Assembly (NCBI GenBank): GCA_022793655.1
Contig: JAAWDG010000011.1
Coordinates: 1 to 64,000 of the forward strand
Origin: Clostridiales bacterium
Lineage (GTDB): Bacteria; Bacillota; Clostridia; Oscillospirales; CAG-272
DNA length: 64,000 nucleotides
Direction: 5' to 3'
Shown: one piece after another, positions 26,843-36,199 of the stretch
Layout: every line of letters begins with the position of its first letter
Numbering within the stretch: position 1 is the stretch's first letter
Program-made: the position numbers and the translations under genes
The notes under the pieces: model-generated
Seen by the model: the letters and a program-made list of their open reading frames with translations, nothing else
Told to the model about the DNA's origin: nothing
Databases searched by the model: none

Positions 26843-27372
26843 AAGAAGGCATTTTAAGACGTATTTTGTTGATGATCATCGTTTTCGCATCGTGTATCGC
26901 TTTGTTTTTTGGCGGTTTATGCATGTATTATACGGTACAGACGAATCAAATTAAGGATAACGTCTCTGATTTTGAGCAGCAGTATCTTTCTGCTTTTCTG
27001 TATGATTATACGTTGCAGGCGTATGAAGACGAGGCGGAAGAACAAATGGCAGGGATTCGGGTGTATCTTAGTGAAGAAGCACTTTTGCAGGTCGAAACAG
27101 AGCTTGCGGAGGCGGCTGGTTTGCTTGCTTCAGGCGCAGCAGAGATAACACGATACGACATGCTTTTGAAAGATATTGATGTTGATTATCGATATGGTGG
27201 CGTGCGGGTGACCGTTCACCTTTATACAGATTATCAAGGATATGGCGCCTTTGTTGGGCAAGAGGGCGAAAAATCGGCTGTTTATGCAGGTCTTGTTACA
27301 CGGACGATGCAGATGGTAAAACAGCAGGGCGTATGGAAAATAGCGTCCATTCAAACTGAATATGAAACATAA
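26839..27372 (+). CDS. membrane-anchored extracytoplasmic protein of unknown function
   Basis: 177 residues: an N-terminal transmembrane helix (ILLMIIVFASCIALFFGGLCMYY) and an acidic external domain. The end, GLVTRTMQMVKQQGVWKIASIQTEYET, resembles the final strands of NTF2-like domains. It starts inside the stop codon of the PDZ gene (ATGA), so the two proteins are probably made in equal amounts and may interact. I do not recognise the family. Confidence 0.65.
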   Translation: MKEGILRRILLMIIVFASCIALFFGGLCMYYTVQTNQIKDNVSDFEQQYLSAFLYDYTLQAYEDEAEEQMAGIRVYLSEEALLQVETELAEAAGLLASGAAEITRYDMLLKDIDVDYRYGGVRVTVHLYTDYQGYGAFVGQEGEKSAVYAGLVTRTMQMVKQQGVWKIASIQTEYET

Positions 27373-27384
27373 TGAATGTTCAAT

Positions 27385-27422
27385 AAAAAACCGTTCTGTG
27401 CTTAATGCGCAAAACGGTTTTT
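27385..27422. terminator. bidirectional terminator before rpe
   Basis: AAAAAACCGTT pairs with AACGGTTTTT, with an inner 5-bp helix, between convergent genes and with T-runs both ways. Confidence 0.87.
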
Positions 27423-27432
27423 GTTATTGGTT

Positions 27433-28086
27433 CTATTTGGCGGCACTTAGCATAGCTTGTACCGCTGTTTCGGGGTGCTCAGCACCAAAAATAGCGCTGC
27501 CCGCTACCAATACATCGACACCGGCTGAAGAAAGCGTATGCGTATTTGATAAAGTAATGCCGCCGTCTGCTTCAATTAAAAATGAAAGGCCAAGAGCCTT
27601 ACGACGCTTGTGTAACGCGGCTATTTTATCAATCGTTTCAGGTATCAGTTTTTGGCCGCCAAAACCGGGCTCCACTGTCATAATTAATACCATGTCTACC
27701 AGAGGAAGCAAATTGTCTAAGACCGCTATCGGGGTGCTTGGTTTAATGGCGATGCAGGCTTTAATGCCTTTTTTTCGAATCGACGCCAGTACATCGGCGG
27801 GTGCAGTCGTTGCTTCGTAGTGAATGGTCAGCAGATCAGCGCCGCTATCAATAAATTCGTCAATATAGCGTTCCGGCTTGTCAATCATTAAATGCACGTC
27901 AAAAACGGCATCGGTGAGGGGGCGAATGGCCTTGATTACACAGGGGCCAAATGAAATGTTCGGCACAAAAGCGCCGTCCATGACGTCCAGGTGCAGATAG
28001 GCCGCGCCAGCCTCATAAATTTTTTTTACGGATGGGCCTAAACAAGAAAAATCGGCCGCAAGAAGAGAAGGGGAAAGAATAGCCAT
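27433..28086 (-). CDS. rpe: ribulose-phosphate 3-epimerase
   Basis: 217 residues, a complete TIM-barrel epimerase interconverting ribulose-5-phosphate and xylulose-5-phosphate. Family blocks: SLLAADFSCLG, HLDVMDGAFVPNISFG (metal His/Asp), VHLMIDKPERYI, MTVEPGFGGQ, EADGGIT and VAGSAIFG. Usually it sits in a gene group with rsgA and prkC; here it lies downstream of ispDF instead, after a 190-nt gap. Confidence 0.97.
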   Translation of the reverse strand: MAILSPSLLAADFSCLGPSVKKIYEAGAAYLHLDVMDGAFVPNISFGPCVIKAIRPLTDAVFDVHLMIDKPERYIDEFIDSGADLLTIHYEATTAPADVLASIRKKGIKACIAIKPSTPIAVLDNLLPLVDMVLIMTVEPGFGGQKLIPETIDKIAALHKRRKALGLSFLIEADGGITLSNTHTLSSAGVDVLVAGSAIFGAEHPETAVQAMLSAAK

Positions 28087-28267
28087 CTTTTTTTCCTTTA
28101 TTTTAAGTAAATTTTGTTTTCTTTGTTTTTTGTGTGTTTACTGGTGCTGTGTCAAGGTTAACCGGCTGTCATAAGATAATAGAGAAAACCCGGTGCAGAA
28201 GGCATGCTTAGGATGTGCAAGCAACAAGATGTGTGAGAAGAAAAGCCTGTTTTCTGCATCTGCGAAG

Positions 28268-28292
28268 CCGCCCTGTTAAAGGGCGGTTTTTT
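28268..28292 (+). terminator. plus-strand terminator antisense to the ispF 3' end
   Basis: CCGCCCT/AGGGCGG stem with a 5-nt loop, then GTTTTTTTA on the plus strand. The minus strand has no T-run after it, so it does not terminate ispF. No plus-strand gene precedes it, which makes it unexplained. Confidence 0.6.
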
Positions 28293-28770
28293 TATATAAA
28301 AGACAAACGGCGTGCGCTGCGATACCGCTGCTATCTCCCGTAAAGCCAAGTCCTTCTTCGGTTGTTGCTTTTATATTAACACAGTTTGCATCACAAGCGA
28401 AAGCGTCGGCAATGTTGTGTTTCATCACCTCGATAAAAGGGGCAAGTTTAGGTCGTTCGGCCAGAATTGTTGCGTCAATGTTGCCAATTGCGAACTGCTC
28501 ATTTTGCATGAGCATACACACCTGTTGGCACAGCATAAGGCTATTTGCACCTTGATAGGCGTCGTCAGTATCGGGAAAATGCCGGCCAATATCGCCAAGG
28601 CCTAACGCGCCGAGCACAGCGTCCATAATGGCGTGCAGCAGTACGTCAGCGTCTGAATGGCCGAGCAGCCCCTTGTCATAAGGAATGTACACGCCGCCTA
28701 AAATGAGTGGACGGTGGCTAATCAGTTTGTGGACATCGTAACCATGCCCAATTTTAAAGGGTTTTGTCAT
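28276..28770 (-). CDS. ispF: 2-C-methyl-D-erythritol 2,4-cyclodiphosphate synthase
   Basis: 164 residues of the MEP isoprenoid pathway enzyme that cyclises CDP-ME-2-phosphate. GHGYDVHK gives the metal Asp/His, and [34 protein letters not shown] and [12 protein letters not shown] are diagnostic. The start overlaps the ispD stop by 4 nt (ATGA), so ispD and ispF are coupled, consecutive pathway genes. The stop codon lies in the loop of a plus-strand terminator hairpin. Confidence 0.97.
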   Translation of the reverse strand: MTKPFKIGHGYDVHKLISHRPLILGGVYIPYDKGLLGHSDADVLLHAIMDAVLGALGLGDIGRHFPDTDDAYQGANSLMLCQQVCMLMQNEQFAIGNIDATILAERPKLAPFIEVMKHNIADAFACDANCVNIKATTEEGLGFTGDSSGIAAHAVCLLYKKTAL

Positions 28771-29510
28771 GATAGCTCCTTACTGTATTGTTCTGCTATG
28801 GCAAGATCTTCGATCGTTGTTATTTTTATATTTTTATAACCGCAGTCAACTAATTTAATTTTAAAGCCAAGACGTTCGACTAACGAACAATCGTCTGTGC
28901 CTTCAAAATGGTCTTTTTTGGCCATATAGGCAGCGGCGCGATAAATTTCCGCCTTGAAAATTTGAGGCGTTAGTGCTTGCCATACGTGTTCTCGATGGGG
29001 GGTTGACTCAATAAAATCAAGGGCTGTTGCTATTTTAACAGTGTCTTTGGCTCGTGAAGCTGCACAAGCACAATTGTATTTTAGAGCTGCTTTGATGGTA
29101 TCTTCAATGTTTTTTTTGCTGACAAGCGGTCTTGCACCATCATGAATCAAGATAAAATCACATTTTGGGTTTAGCTTGTGAATACATCGAAAAGCAGATT
29201 CCTGTCTATTTGTGCCTCCGCTGACGACGGCCTTAACTTTAGTAAACCCATAGATGTTTGCAAATTCTTTATATCGGATCATTTCTTCTTTTTTTGCGGC
29301 AATAATAATTTCATCAATATATTCACTTTTCTCAAAGGCCATAATTGTTCTCACAATGATAGGAATGCCGTTTAAAGGGGTCATTTGTTTTGTAACATCG
29401 CCGCCCATACGGGTGCTCGAGCCGCCGGCCAGCAAAACGGCCGATATAAAAGATTTGGTTGGACTCGTGTTTTGCAAAAGGCGATTGACGACCGATGAAA
29501 AAAGATTCAT
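28767..29510 (-). CDS. ispD: 2-C-methyl-D-erythritol 4-phosphate cytidylyltransferase
   Basis: About 247 residues. The nucleotide-binding start [46 protein letters not shown] and DTVKIA are IspD signatures; it joins CTP and MEP. Compared with E. coli IspD it has about 20 extra N-terminal residues before the nucleotide loop. ATG 29510 has AAAGGA 7 nt upstream, and the track start at 29546 does not. It is first in the ispD-ispF pair. Confidence 0.94.
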   Translation of the reverse strand: MNLFSSVVNRLLQNTSPTKSFISAVLLAGGSSTRMGGDVTKQMTPLNGIPIIVRTIMAFEKSEYIDEIIIAAKKEEMIRYKEFANIYGFTKVKAVVSGGTNRQESAFRCIHKLNPKCDFILIHDGARPLVSKKNIEDTIKAALKYNCACAASRAKDTVKIATALDFIESTPHREHVWQALTPQIFKAEIYRAAAYMAKKDHFEGTDDCSLVERLGFKIKLVDCGYKNIKITTIEDLAIAEQYSKELS

Positions 29511-29728
29511 GTTGTTTCCTTTCGATAATAAAGGTGATTTAATCATAATAAACCGCGTGAAATCAATTCTTATGGTACCATATTTTTATGAAAAAGAAAA
29601 GGGGCTTGCTGATTCATAAATAAATTGAGAACTTCGTACCTTAAAAAGGGGACGTTTTTTGTTTGTTTTTAGCATAGATTGGTTACGAATTTGTAGTGGT
29701 AACTTCACAAATTCAAAGCGGGCAGCCA
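29511..29728. other. intergenic region between ispD and cdaA
   Basis: No coding signal. An inverted repeat at 29687-29714 (GAATTTGT...ACAAATTC with inner AGT/ACT) lies 14 bp upstream of the cdaA -35 and might be an operator. No clear promoter for ispD was found on the minus strand. Confidence 0.4.
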
Positions 29729-29757
29729 TTGTAAAATCTTTGTTTTTATAGTATAAT
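29729..29757 (+). promoter_or_regulatory. sigma-A promoter upstream of cdaA
   Basis: TTGTAA, 17-nt spacer, TATAAT. It would give a long leader of about 280 nt before cdaA that contains small hairpins such as GAAACTT/AAGTTTC at 29810-29828. Confidence 0.75.
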
Positions 29758-30041
29758 ATAAGAAAACCGTTGGTTATCTTAGAAAGTTTATTTTTCTGCT
29801 TTAATGAACGAAACTTGCGGTAAGTTTCACTTACGGTTTATCATATAGTAAAGATTTTATATGTTTATTGGCTGTTTACCATGTAGTATATAGATTAGGA
29901 CTGTACAAGGGAGTGACGTTTGGCGAGCATGCCTGTATTATAGATTTGATTGAAGCGGCCGATTTTCTTTTAATTGTGCAGGCTTCTATTTAGCCGAGGT
30001 TTATGATGTGTGCCGTTTTAGGGCGGCGGAATGGAGATATC

Positions 30042-30953
30042 ATGGCAGAAGCATTACAGAATATGTATACTTATTTATCCAGCCAAATTAAGTCGATTGG
30101 CGTGACAGATGTAGTCGATATATTAATTGTTGCCGTAGTACTGTATTATATCTTTCGGTTTGTGCAGGATCGTAGAGCTAGTAAGTTAGCCGTTGGCCTG
30201 ATTCTGTTGTTTGTTCTTTATTTGATCAGCGATTTACTAAGCCTAAATACCATAAAATTTATTATGGATAATATTTTTCAAGTTGGCTTGATTGCGGTGA
30301 TTATTGTCTTTCAACCAGAAATGCGCTCTATGCTGGAAAGCTTTGGCGGGCAAACCAAGCGCTTAAAGTCTTTTAGCGCGAAAGAATCGAAAGCAAATGT
30401 GAAAATGGTAGAGGAAATTTGCCGTGCGGCAGGTGATTTATCAAAGGACTGCACAGGCGCGTTGATTGTCATGCAGCGCAGTACGCCGCTTGGCGATTAT
30501 ATTAAGAGCGGAACCATTGTTAATGCAGATATTTCTTCTATTTTGCTGCGCAATCTATTTTTTAATAAAAGTCCCTTGCACGATGGCGCTGTGATTATAA
30601 GAGACGGCCGTATTTATGCGGCGGGCTGTTTTTTGCCGCTGACGATGAAAACCGAAATTATGAAAGAATTAGGTACGCGGCATCGGGCGGCCATTGGGGC
30701 CAGCGAAAATAGTGACGCACTGGTTATTGTGGTCAGTGAAGAGACGGGTACCATATCGGTGGCCTCTGACGGTAAGCTACGGCGGGGATTTACTCCTCAT
30801 TCGCTGGAAAAATATTTAACCAATGTGTTTGTAGAACCATCGGTTAAAAAGCCGAAATCAAAGAAGAAAAAAGAGGAGCAAAAGCAACAGACGAAAAACG
30901 CACAAGAAACAGAACCCAAGAAGGATGAACAGAGAGACGCAAAGGGGGAGTGA
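30042..30953 (+). CDS. cdaA: diadenylate cyclase CdaA (c-di-AMP synthase)
   Basis: About 303 residues. Three N-terminal transmembrane helices (VVDILIVAVVLYYIFRF; LAVGLILLFVLYLISDLL; IFQVGLIAVIIVFQPEM) precede the DAC domain, which has LLRNLFFNKSPLHDGAVII (DGA) and LGTRHRAAIG (RHR), both needed to condense two ATP molecules into c-di-AMP. The C-terminus is a Lys/Glu/Gln-rich tail of about 40 residues, longer than in B. subtilis. ATG 30042 has GGAG 5 nt upstream. The regulator gene cdaR follows immediately, as in most Firmicutes; glmM is not next. Confidence 0.95.
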   Translation: MAEALQNMYTYLSSQIKSIGVTDVVDILIVAVVLYYIFRFVQDRRASKLAVGLILLFVLYLISDLLSLNTIKFIMDNIFQVGLIAVIIVFQPEMRSMLESFGGQTKRLKSFSAKESKANVKMVEEICRAAGDLSKDCTGALIVMQRSTPLGDYIKSGTIVNADISSILLRNLFFNKSPLHDGAVIIRDGRIYAAGCFLPLTMKTEIMKELGTRHRAAIGASENSDALVIVVSEETGTISVASDGKLRRGFTPHSLEKYLTNVFVEPSVKKPKSKKKKEEQKQQTKNAQETEPKKDEQRDAKGE

Positions 30954-30955
30954 AA

Positions 30956-31984
30956 ATGACTGCGACAGAATTTTTGAATAAACTAAAAAAAGTTTCGCCT
31001 GTAGTACCTATTTTGCTGTCTGTTCTTTGCGCGATGTCACTTTGGCTTTATGTGATGAGCGTGGAAAGTCCGCTGGATAATAACACGTTTTATGGCGTGA
31101 ATGTAGAACTGCGCAATGAAACGGTGCTGCAAAAGAATAGCCTTTCGGTTTTTTCGGGACAAAACACTTCGGTCAATGTAACGTTGACGGGCAAAAAAAG
31201 CCTTTTAAATCGACTTCGCGCTGAAGATTTAGTGGCTTACGTCGATGTGGGCAATATTACCGAGGCCGGCGAATATGGGCTCGATATTAAGCTTGACCCG
31301 GTGGATGGCGTAACCCTTTCGGGATTTAGCGTGAATAAGGTGACTGTGTTTGTTGAATCTATGGTGACAAAATATGTACCGATTGATTCGGAGATTATTT
31401 ATTCGGGCGGGGTAACTAGAGGGTTTGGTTATTCGATGGGTACGCCGAGTATTTTGGCTACGTCTTCTATGCCGGAAGTGACTACTACGGCCATTTCAGG
31501 TCCTTCCTCTCTTGTCAATAATGTAGACAAAGCTAGGGTAACGCCCATTGAGCTTGGTTCAATCAGCAGTTCGGTCACGTATAATGCGGTGCTGCAGATG
31601 GTAGATGCAAACGGACAGGTGTATGCAAGTCCCTATATTACCATTGCTAATCCCAATGTAACCGTTTATTTTCCGGTGGTGACCGAAAAAGAAGTTGATG
31701 TGGTGCCCGAATTTACCGGATCATTTAATAAAGACGAATATTCTTACAGTGTGACGCCTGCAAAAGTGAAAATACGAGGGGAAGAAGCGGCGTTAAGCAC
31801 GGCTGACCATATTACCTTTATCGTGGACGGAAAAGACACAGATCTTGTGGGCAGCAAGCAATTTGCTTTAGCGGTGGATAATGAAAAAATAGAGATTGTT
31901 GACGGCACAGAGCAAGTGACGCTGACCGTGAAGAAGGAAGAATCCAAGAGCGATGCACGCAGTAACGATGAGGCCAAAAAATGA
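30956..31984 (+). CDS. cdaR: YbbR-domain regulator of CdaA
   Basis: About 342 residues: one N-terminal transmembrane helix (VVPILLSVLCAMSLWLYVMSVESP) and three or so extracellular YbbR repeats (for example NNTFYGVNVELRNETVLQ...; YVPIDSEIIYSGGVTRGF; VDVVPEFTGSFNKDEYSYSVTPAKVKIRGEE). CdaR contacts CdaA and modulates c-di-AMP synthesis. ATG 30956 follows GGGGGAG by 5 nt and starts 3 nt after the cdaA stop. Confidence 0.9.
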   Translation: MTATEFLNKLKKVSPVVPILLSVLCAMSLWLYVMSVESPLDNNTFYGVNVELRNETVLQKNSLSVFSGQNTSVNVTLTGKKSLLNRLRAEDLVAYVDVGNITEAGEYGLDIKLDPVDGVTLSGFSVNKVTVFVESMVTKYVPIDSEIIYSGGVTRGFGYSMGTPSILATSSMPEVTTTAISGPSSLVNNVDKARVTPIELGSISSSVTYNAVLQMVDANGQVYASPYITIANPNVTVYFPVVTEKEVDVVPEFTGSFNKDEYSYSVTPAKVKIRGEEAALSTADHITFIVDGKDTDLVGSKQFALAVDNEKIEIVDGTEQVTLTVKKEESKSDARSNDEAKK

Positions 31985-33573
31985 GAATTTTGGTACGGGG
32001 ACTGCGCCTGCCATTTGATAAAGATGAACGGTATGCCATAGAAAAAGCAATCAAGAAAATAAAACCATTAGGGAGTCGGTGTATCCAAGAGGGCACGGCC
32101 TGTATTTTTAAAAAATCGTTGGATGCGAGAAAAAAAGATGCTATTTCTTTTGTATATACGGTAGCGCTTACGGTTGACGGCTCGTACAGTCCTGAAAAAT
32201 TAGCTGCTGTTGACGCGGTTGCTTATCAAGAGAAGTCGATACAGGTGACAAACGGGACAGAAAAGCGTGAAGCACCGATTGTTGTGGCTGGCTTTGGCCC
32301 GAGCGGTATGTTTTGCGCTTTGCTGTTAGCAGAGCATGGGTATACGCCTATTGTGGTGGAACGCGGCGGTAACATAGACGACCGCATGCAAGCAGTGGAA
32401 CTTTTTAATCGAACGGGCATTTTGAATCCAGACTGTAATATTCAGTTTGGTGCCGGCGGCGCCGGCACGTTTTCTGACGGAAAGCTGATGACGCGTATTA
32501 ACGATGAAAAATGCCACTATGTGTTATCTCGGCTTTGCGAGTTTGGGGCGCCGGCAGAAATTCTTGTACAGGCCAAGCCTCATATAGGAACCGATCGATT
32601 AAAGACGGTCGTGCAGAATATGTCGGATCGCATCGAGGCGCTGGGCGGCAGGATCTTGTATAATACGAAACTCACCGGCATGGATATTGTTAATGGCAGG
32701 ATAAAAGGAGTAAAAACAACCTGCGGCGATATTCCTTGTGCGGCGCTTGTGCTTGCTTTGGGACACAGCGCCCGCGATACATATGCGATGATCAGCCAGG
32801 CCGGCATGATCATGCAGCCTAAGCCTTTTTCGGTGGGGGTACGTATTGAGCACTTGCAGTGTGCAATCGACGCGGCGCTTTATGGCAAAGCGGCAGGACA
32901 TCCTAAATTACCGAAAGGAGAATATGCGTTGTCAACTCATGCCGCGGGCCGGGGGGTTTATACCTTTTGTATGTGTCCTGGCGGCACAGTCGTGGCCGCT
33001 GCCAGCGAAGAAGGCGGTGTGGTTACGAATGGTATGAGCAAATATGCAAGAGACGGCGTTAATGCTAATAGTGCCTTGTGTGTTTCAGTACAGCCGGAGG
33101 ATTATGGCAGCAATGTGTGGAAAGCGGTCGATTTTGTTCGCGGCTTAGAGCAGCGGGCTTTTTGTGCTGGCGGCCGTGATTATCGCGCGCCGGTACAGAC
33201 TGTCGGTGATTTTTTGCAGAATCGTCAGGGCAGTGTGCCTTCGGTTGTTAGACCCAGTTATATGGATGGCCGCATCACGGTGGCCAATTTAAATGAGGTG
33301 CTGCCGCCTTTTGTAAGTAAGGCTTTGCATACAGGAATTGCTCAGTTTGATCGTAAACTGCACGGTTTTGCCGATGAAAACGCATTGTTGACAGGCGTTG
33401 AAACCAGAACATCTTCACCGCTGCGTCTGCCGCGGGCGGCAGAGGGCACGGCGATTGGCTTTGACAATGTATATCCATGCGGCGAGGGCGCCGGCTATGC
33501 CGGCGGCATTACCAGCGCGGCGATCGATGGCATTAACTGTGCGCTCGCGCTGATGAGACGTTTTCAAGTATAA
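31981..33573 (+). CDS. FAD-dependent oxidoreductase (COG2509-like)
   Basis: 530 residues. The N-terminal ~95 form a small domain (RILVRGLRLPFDKDERYAIEKAI), then the FAD-binding GFGPSGMFCALLLAEHGYTPIVVERGG (G.G.sG...E), NIQFGAGGAGTFSDGKLMTR, LALGHSARDTY and a C-terminal YPCGEGAGYAGGITSAAIDG FAD contact. The family is broadly conserved in Firmicutes; its substrate is not known. The ATGA overlap with cdaR puts it in the cdaA operon, a neighbourhood often seen in Clostridia. Confidence 0.9.
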   Translation: MRILVRGLRLPFDKDERYAIEKAIKKIKPLGSRCIQEGTACIFKKSLDARKKDAISFVYTVALTVDGSYSPEKLAAVDAVAYQEKSIQVTNGTEKREAPIVVAGFGPSGMFCALLLAEHGYTPIVVERGGNIDDRMQAVELFNRTGILNPDCNIQFGAGGAGTFSDGKLMTRINDEKCHYVLSRLCEFGAPAEILVQAKPHIGTDRLKTVVQNMSDRIEALGGRILYNTKLTGMDIVNGRIKGVKTTCGDIPCAALVLALGHSARDTYAMISQAGMIMQPKPFSVGVRIEHLQCAIDAALYGKAAGHPKLPKGEYALSTHAAGRGVYTFCMCPGGTVVAAASEEGGVVTNGMSKYARDGVNANSALCVSVQPEDYGSNVWKAVDFVRGLEQRAFCAGGRDYRAPVQTVGDFLQNRQGSVPSVVRPSYMDGRITVANLNEVLPPFVSKALHTGIAQFDRKLHGFADENALLTGVETRTSSPLRLPRAAEGTAIGFDNVYPCGEGAGYAGGITSAAIDGINCALALMRRFQV

Positions 33574-33618
33574 AGCCTTGTAAAAGCATAAATAGCAAAA
33601 AAGAAAGAGGGAAAAGCA

Positions 33619-34029
33619 TTGGTTCAAAACGGAAAAGTACTCTCGGTGGATGGCGAGATGGTTATGGTCGAAACGGTGCGTCAAAGCGCATGTGATGGCT
33701 GTCATACAAAAGCTTTTTGTCCCAGCTGCAAAAAGAAAATGACGGCGCGTGCATACAATGCAGCAAAGGCTGACGTTGGTGATTTAGTGGAAATAAGTAC
33801 GCCATCTGGCGTTATTTTACAATATGCGGCTTTTATCTTTGTATTACCGCTTGTCATAGGACTCGTGTTTTATATGGCGGGACAGCTGCTTTTTGAATCA
33901 ATGTTAGCTTCTTATCTTTTATCTTTTGCTTTTTTTGTCGCTTCATTTTTGTTTTTAGGCTTCTTTTTAAATCGAAGAGAGGTCAAAAAAAATTCGCTTA
34001 CCGTTGTCAAAATTATAGAAAAAGCATAA
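33619..34029 (+). CDS. RseC/SoxR-reducing-system-like membrane protein
   Basis: 136 residues: an N-terminal cysteine cluster (QSACDGCHTKAFCPSCKKK, CxxC-x5-CxxC) that could bind an iron-sulfur cluster or zinc, followed by a short beta region and two transmembrane helices (YAAFIFVLPLVIGLVFYMAG; ASYLLSFAFFVASFLFLGFFL). This is the layout of RseC/MucC, which in other bacteria accompanies Rnf-type complexes. No rnf genes are in the window. TTG start with AGAGGG upstream. Confidence 0.85.
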   Translation: MVQNGKVLSVDGEMVMVETVRQSACDGCHTKAFCPSCKKKMTARAYNAAKADVGDLVEISTPSGVILQYAAFIFVLPLVIGLVFYMAGQLLFESMLASYLLSFAFFVASFLFLGFFLNRREVKKNSLTVVKIIEKA

Positions 34030-34076
34030 GATTAGCATGAAATAAACAGACCACATGATGGCAGAAAGGGCTGAAA

Positions 34077-36197
34077 ATGAAGAAATGGGAGATTGCCCGT
34101 GTACGCGAAGAGAACAAGGCGGCTATTTTATCGCTTGCGACGGAGTTAGCCATAGGCACCGTGAGCGCGGCTATTCTGTATCATCGTGGTTATATGGGGG
34201 CGGAACAGGCAAGGGCATTTTTGTGTAAAGAGACAGAGGCCTTTTATGATCCGCTTTTAATGAAAGATATGGATCTGGCTGTAAAAACGATTGAACAGGC
34301 AATTGAGGCTGGTGAGAAAATCGCGATCTATGGCGATTATGATGTGGATGGCGTAACCAGTGTATGCGCGCTTTATCTGTATTTGCAGGAAAAGGGCGCA
34401 CATGTTTCTTTCTATATTCCTCATCGAGAAAAAGAAGGTTATGGCGTGAACCGACAGGCCATTGATGCCTTGCTTGATAAGGGCGTTTCGCTCGTGATTA
34501 CTGTTGATACCGGCATTACAGCTATTGATGAAATTGCGTATGCAAATCAAAAGGGAATGAGGTTTGTGGTGACTGATCATCACACTTGTCTTGAAACGCT
34601 GCCGGCCGCGGCCGCGGTGATTAATCCCAAGCGGCCGGATTGTCCCTATCCTTTTAAAGAGCTTGCGGGTGTAGGCGTTGTTTTTAAGTTGTTGTGTGCG
34701 CTTGAAATGGGCATACCTGGTGCAAATGCAAAAGACAGCGCAGAAGCGTATACAGCCGCATGCAAAAGAATTTGTAAGGAATATGCTGATTTAGCGGCCG
34801 TTGGAACGATTGCTGACGTCATGCCCATTTTAGATGAAAACCGGCTGCTTGTCTGGATTGGCATGTATCAAATAAGAAAAAATCCCCGTGTAGGCCTCAA
34901 GGCGTTGATTGAATTGGCAGCACCAGGGGCAAGGATAGAACAGAAGGTGAATTCTTCTTTTATCGGCTATACGCTGGCGCCGCGGCTCAATGCCGCTGGA
35001 CGAATTGGCAGTGCCGAAAAGGCGCTTTCACTTCTCTTGGCGACGGATGATTGGCAGGCTGCGGTACTTGCCAAAGAACTGTGTGATACCAATGCGGCAA
35101 GACAAAAGCAAGAGGCGGCAATTTTAGAGGGAGCGATGCGCACTATCGCTGAAGAAGTCGATTTATCAAACGCCGAAGCACTCATTTTATCAGATAATGA
35201 TTGGCACCAAGGAGTGATTGGCATTGTGGCCTCCCGCTTGACTGAAAAATATAGCTTACCCACGATTTTAATTTCGTTTGAGGGGGATATTGGCAAGGGC
35301 AGCGGCCGCAGTACGGGCCGGGTCAATTTAGTGCAGGCATTGGCGTCATGTGCCGATTTATTACAGCAGTATGGAGGGCATGCGCAGGCAGCCGGACTCA
35401 CGATTGATAGAGCCAATTTACCCGCTTTTAAAGAACGCTTGCAGGCATACATACGAGAGCATAAAACAGCAGGGTATGAAGAGGTGCTTCCTATTGACTG
35501 CACTCTTTTGCCCGAAGAGATAACCGTGCCCACAGCAGAGGAATTGTCTATGCTTGAACCTTATGGTACGGGCAATCCTGAGCCACTGTTTGTATTAGAA
35601 GATGCCGTGATTGCAGAAATAAAAGCGATCGGTGCGGGCAAACATACAAAGCTGATTGTAGAGAAAGCAGGCATTCGCTGCGAGGGCGTTTTTTTTAATT
35701 TTCGATTTGGTGAGACCAATTTTTGTGTTGGTGATCGGGTGGACGCCGTGTTTCATCTTTCGGTCAATGATTTTATGAAGGTGAAATCAGCACAAATGAT
35801 TTTGCGTGATCTGCGTTTGACGGGCGAAAGCGCCGCTTATTTGGCAGAAGGGCGCAAGCTGTATCAGGAGGTGCAGGTAGGCTGTACAAGTGCCGCGCAG
35901 ACGGATTTGGTTCCCAATCGAGCAGACTTTGCTTTGGTATATCGTATTATGAAAGAAGACATGCAGTATAGTCATATGATCAGCGTCAAAAAAGTGGCGA
36001 AAAAAACAAACGGTTTATCTTATGCCAAAGTGCGGTTTATATTTGATATTTTTCACGAGATGAAACTGATTGAGTTAGAGGCTGTCGGCACAGAGGGGGA
36101 TGTTTTTAAATGCCATGTGAATGCGATGCAGGCAAAAGTGAATTTAGAAAAGTCGCTTATTTATAAGAATTTACAAAGCGGAAAAGAGTGCGGTTAA
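34077..36197 (+). CDS. recJ: single-stranded-DNA-specific exonuclease RecJ
   Basis: 706 residues. DHH-domain motifs: IYGDYDVDGVTS (motif I), VDTGITAIDE, VVTDHHTC (DHH), AAVGTIADVMP, and DHHA1-domain GKGSGRSTGRVNLVQAL plus QYGGHAQAAGLTID. RecJ degrades 5' ends in recombination and repair. About 130 C-terminal residues follow the OB region, similar to other Firmicutes RecJ proteins. The relA gene begins 3 nt after the stop. Confidence 0.96.
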   Translation: MKKWEIARVREENKAAILSLATELAIGTVSAAILYHRGYMGAEQARAFLCKETEAFYDPLLMKDMDLAVKTIEQAIEAGEKIAIYGDYDVDGVTSVCALYLYLQEKGAHVSFYIPHREKEGYGVNRQAIDALLDKGVSLVITVDTGITAIDEIAYANQKGMRFVVTDHHTCLETLPAAAAVINPKRPDCPYPFKELAGVGVVFKLLCALEMGIPGANAKDSAEAYTAACKRICKEYADLAAVGTIADVMPILDENRLLVWIGMYQIRKNPRVGLKALIELAAPGARIEQKVNSSFIGYTLAPRLNAAGRIGSAEKALSLLLATDDWQAAVLAKELCDTNAARQKQEAAILEGAMRTIAEEVDLSNAEALILSDNDWHQGVIGIVASRLTEKYSLPTILISFEGDIGKGSGRSTGRVNLVQALASCADLLQQYGGHAQAAGLTIDRANLPAFKERLQAYIREHKTAGYEEVLPIDCTLLPEEITVPTAEELSMLEPYGTGNPEPLFVLEDAVIAEIKAIGAGKHTKLIVEKAGIRCEGVFFNFRFGETNFCVGDRVDAVFHLSVNDFMKVKSAQMILRDLRLTGESAAYLAEGRKLYQEVQVGCTSAAQTDLVPNRADFALVYRIMKEDMQYSHMISVKKVAKKTNGLSYAKVRFIFDIFHEMKLIELEAVGTEGDVFKCHVNAMQAKVNLEKSLIYKNLQSGKECG

Positions 36198-36199
36198 TC

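Noticed and set aside
27362-27820. 152-codon plus-strand ORF with a lipobox-like start.
   Set aside because: It is the shadow of rpe, whose protein sequence on the other strand is unmistakable, and it contains the terminator hairpin.
28140-28275. SRP 4.5S-type RNA in the ispF-rpe gap.
   Set aside because: The conserved apical GGAAGCAGC/tetraloop region of SRP RNA is missing.
29760-29850. A possible seventh structured repeat in the cdaA leader (AAGAAAACC...GGTTATCTT, then AGAAAGTTTATTTTT and GAAACTT/AAGTTTC).
   Set aside because: Resembles unit C in order, but the first hairpin is 21 nt rather than 26, the closing helix does not form and the TAGCTGAAAC tail is absent. Kept out of the family until a model search scores it.
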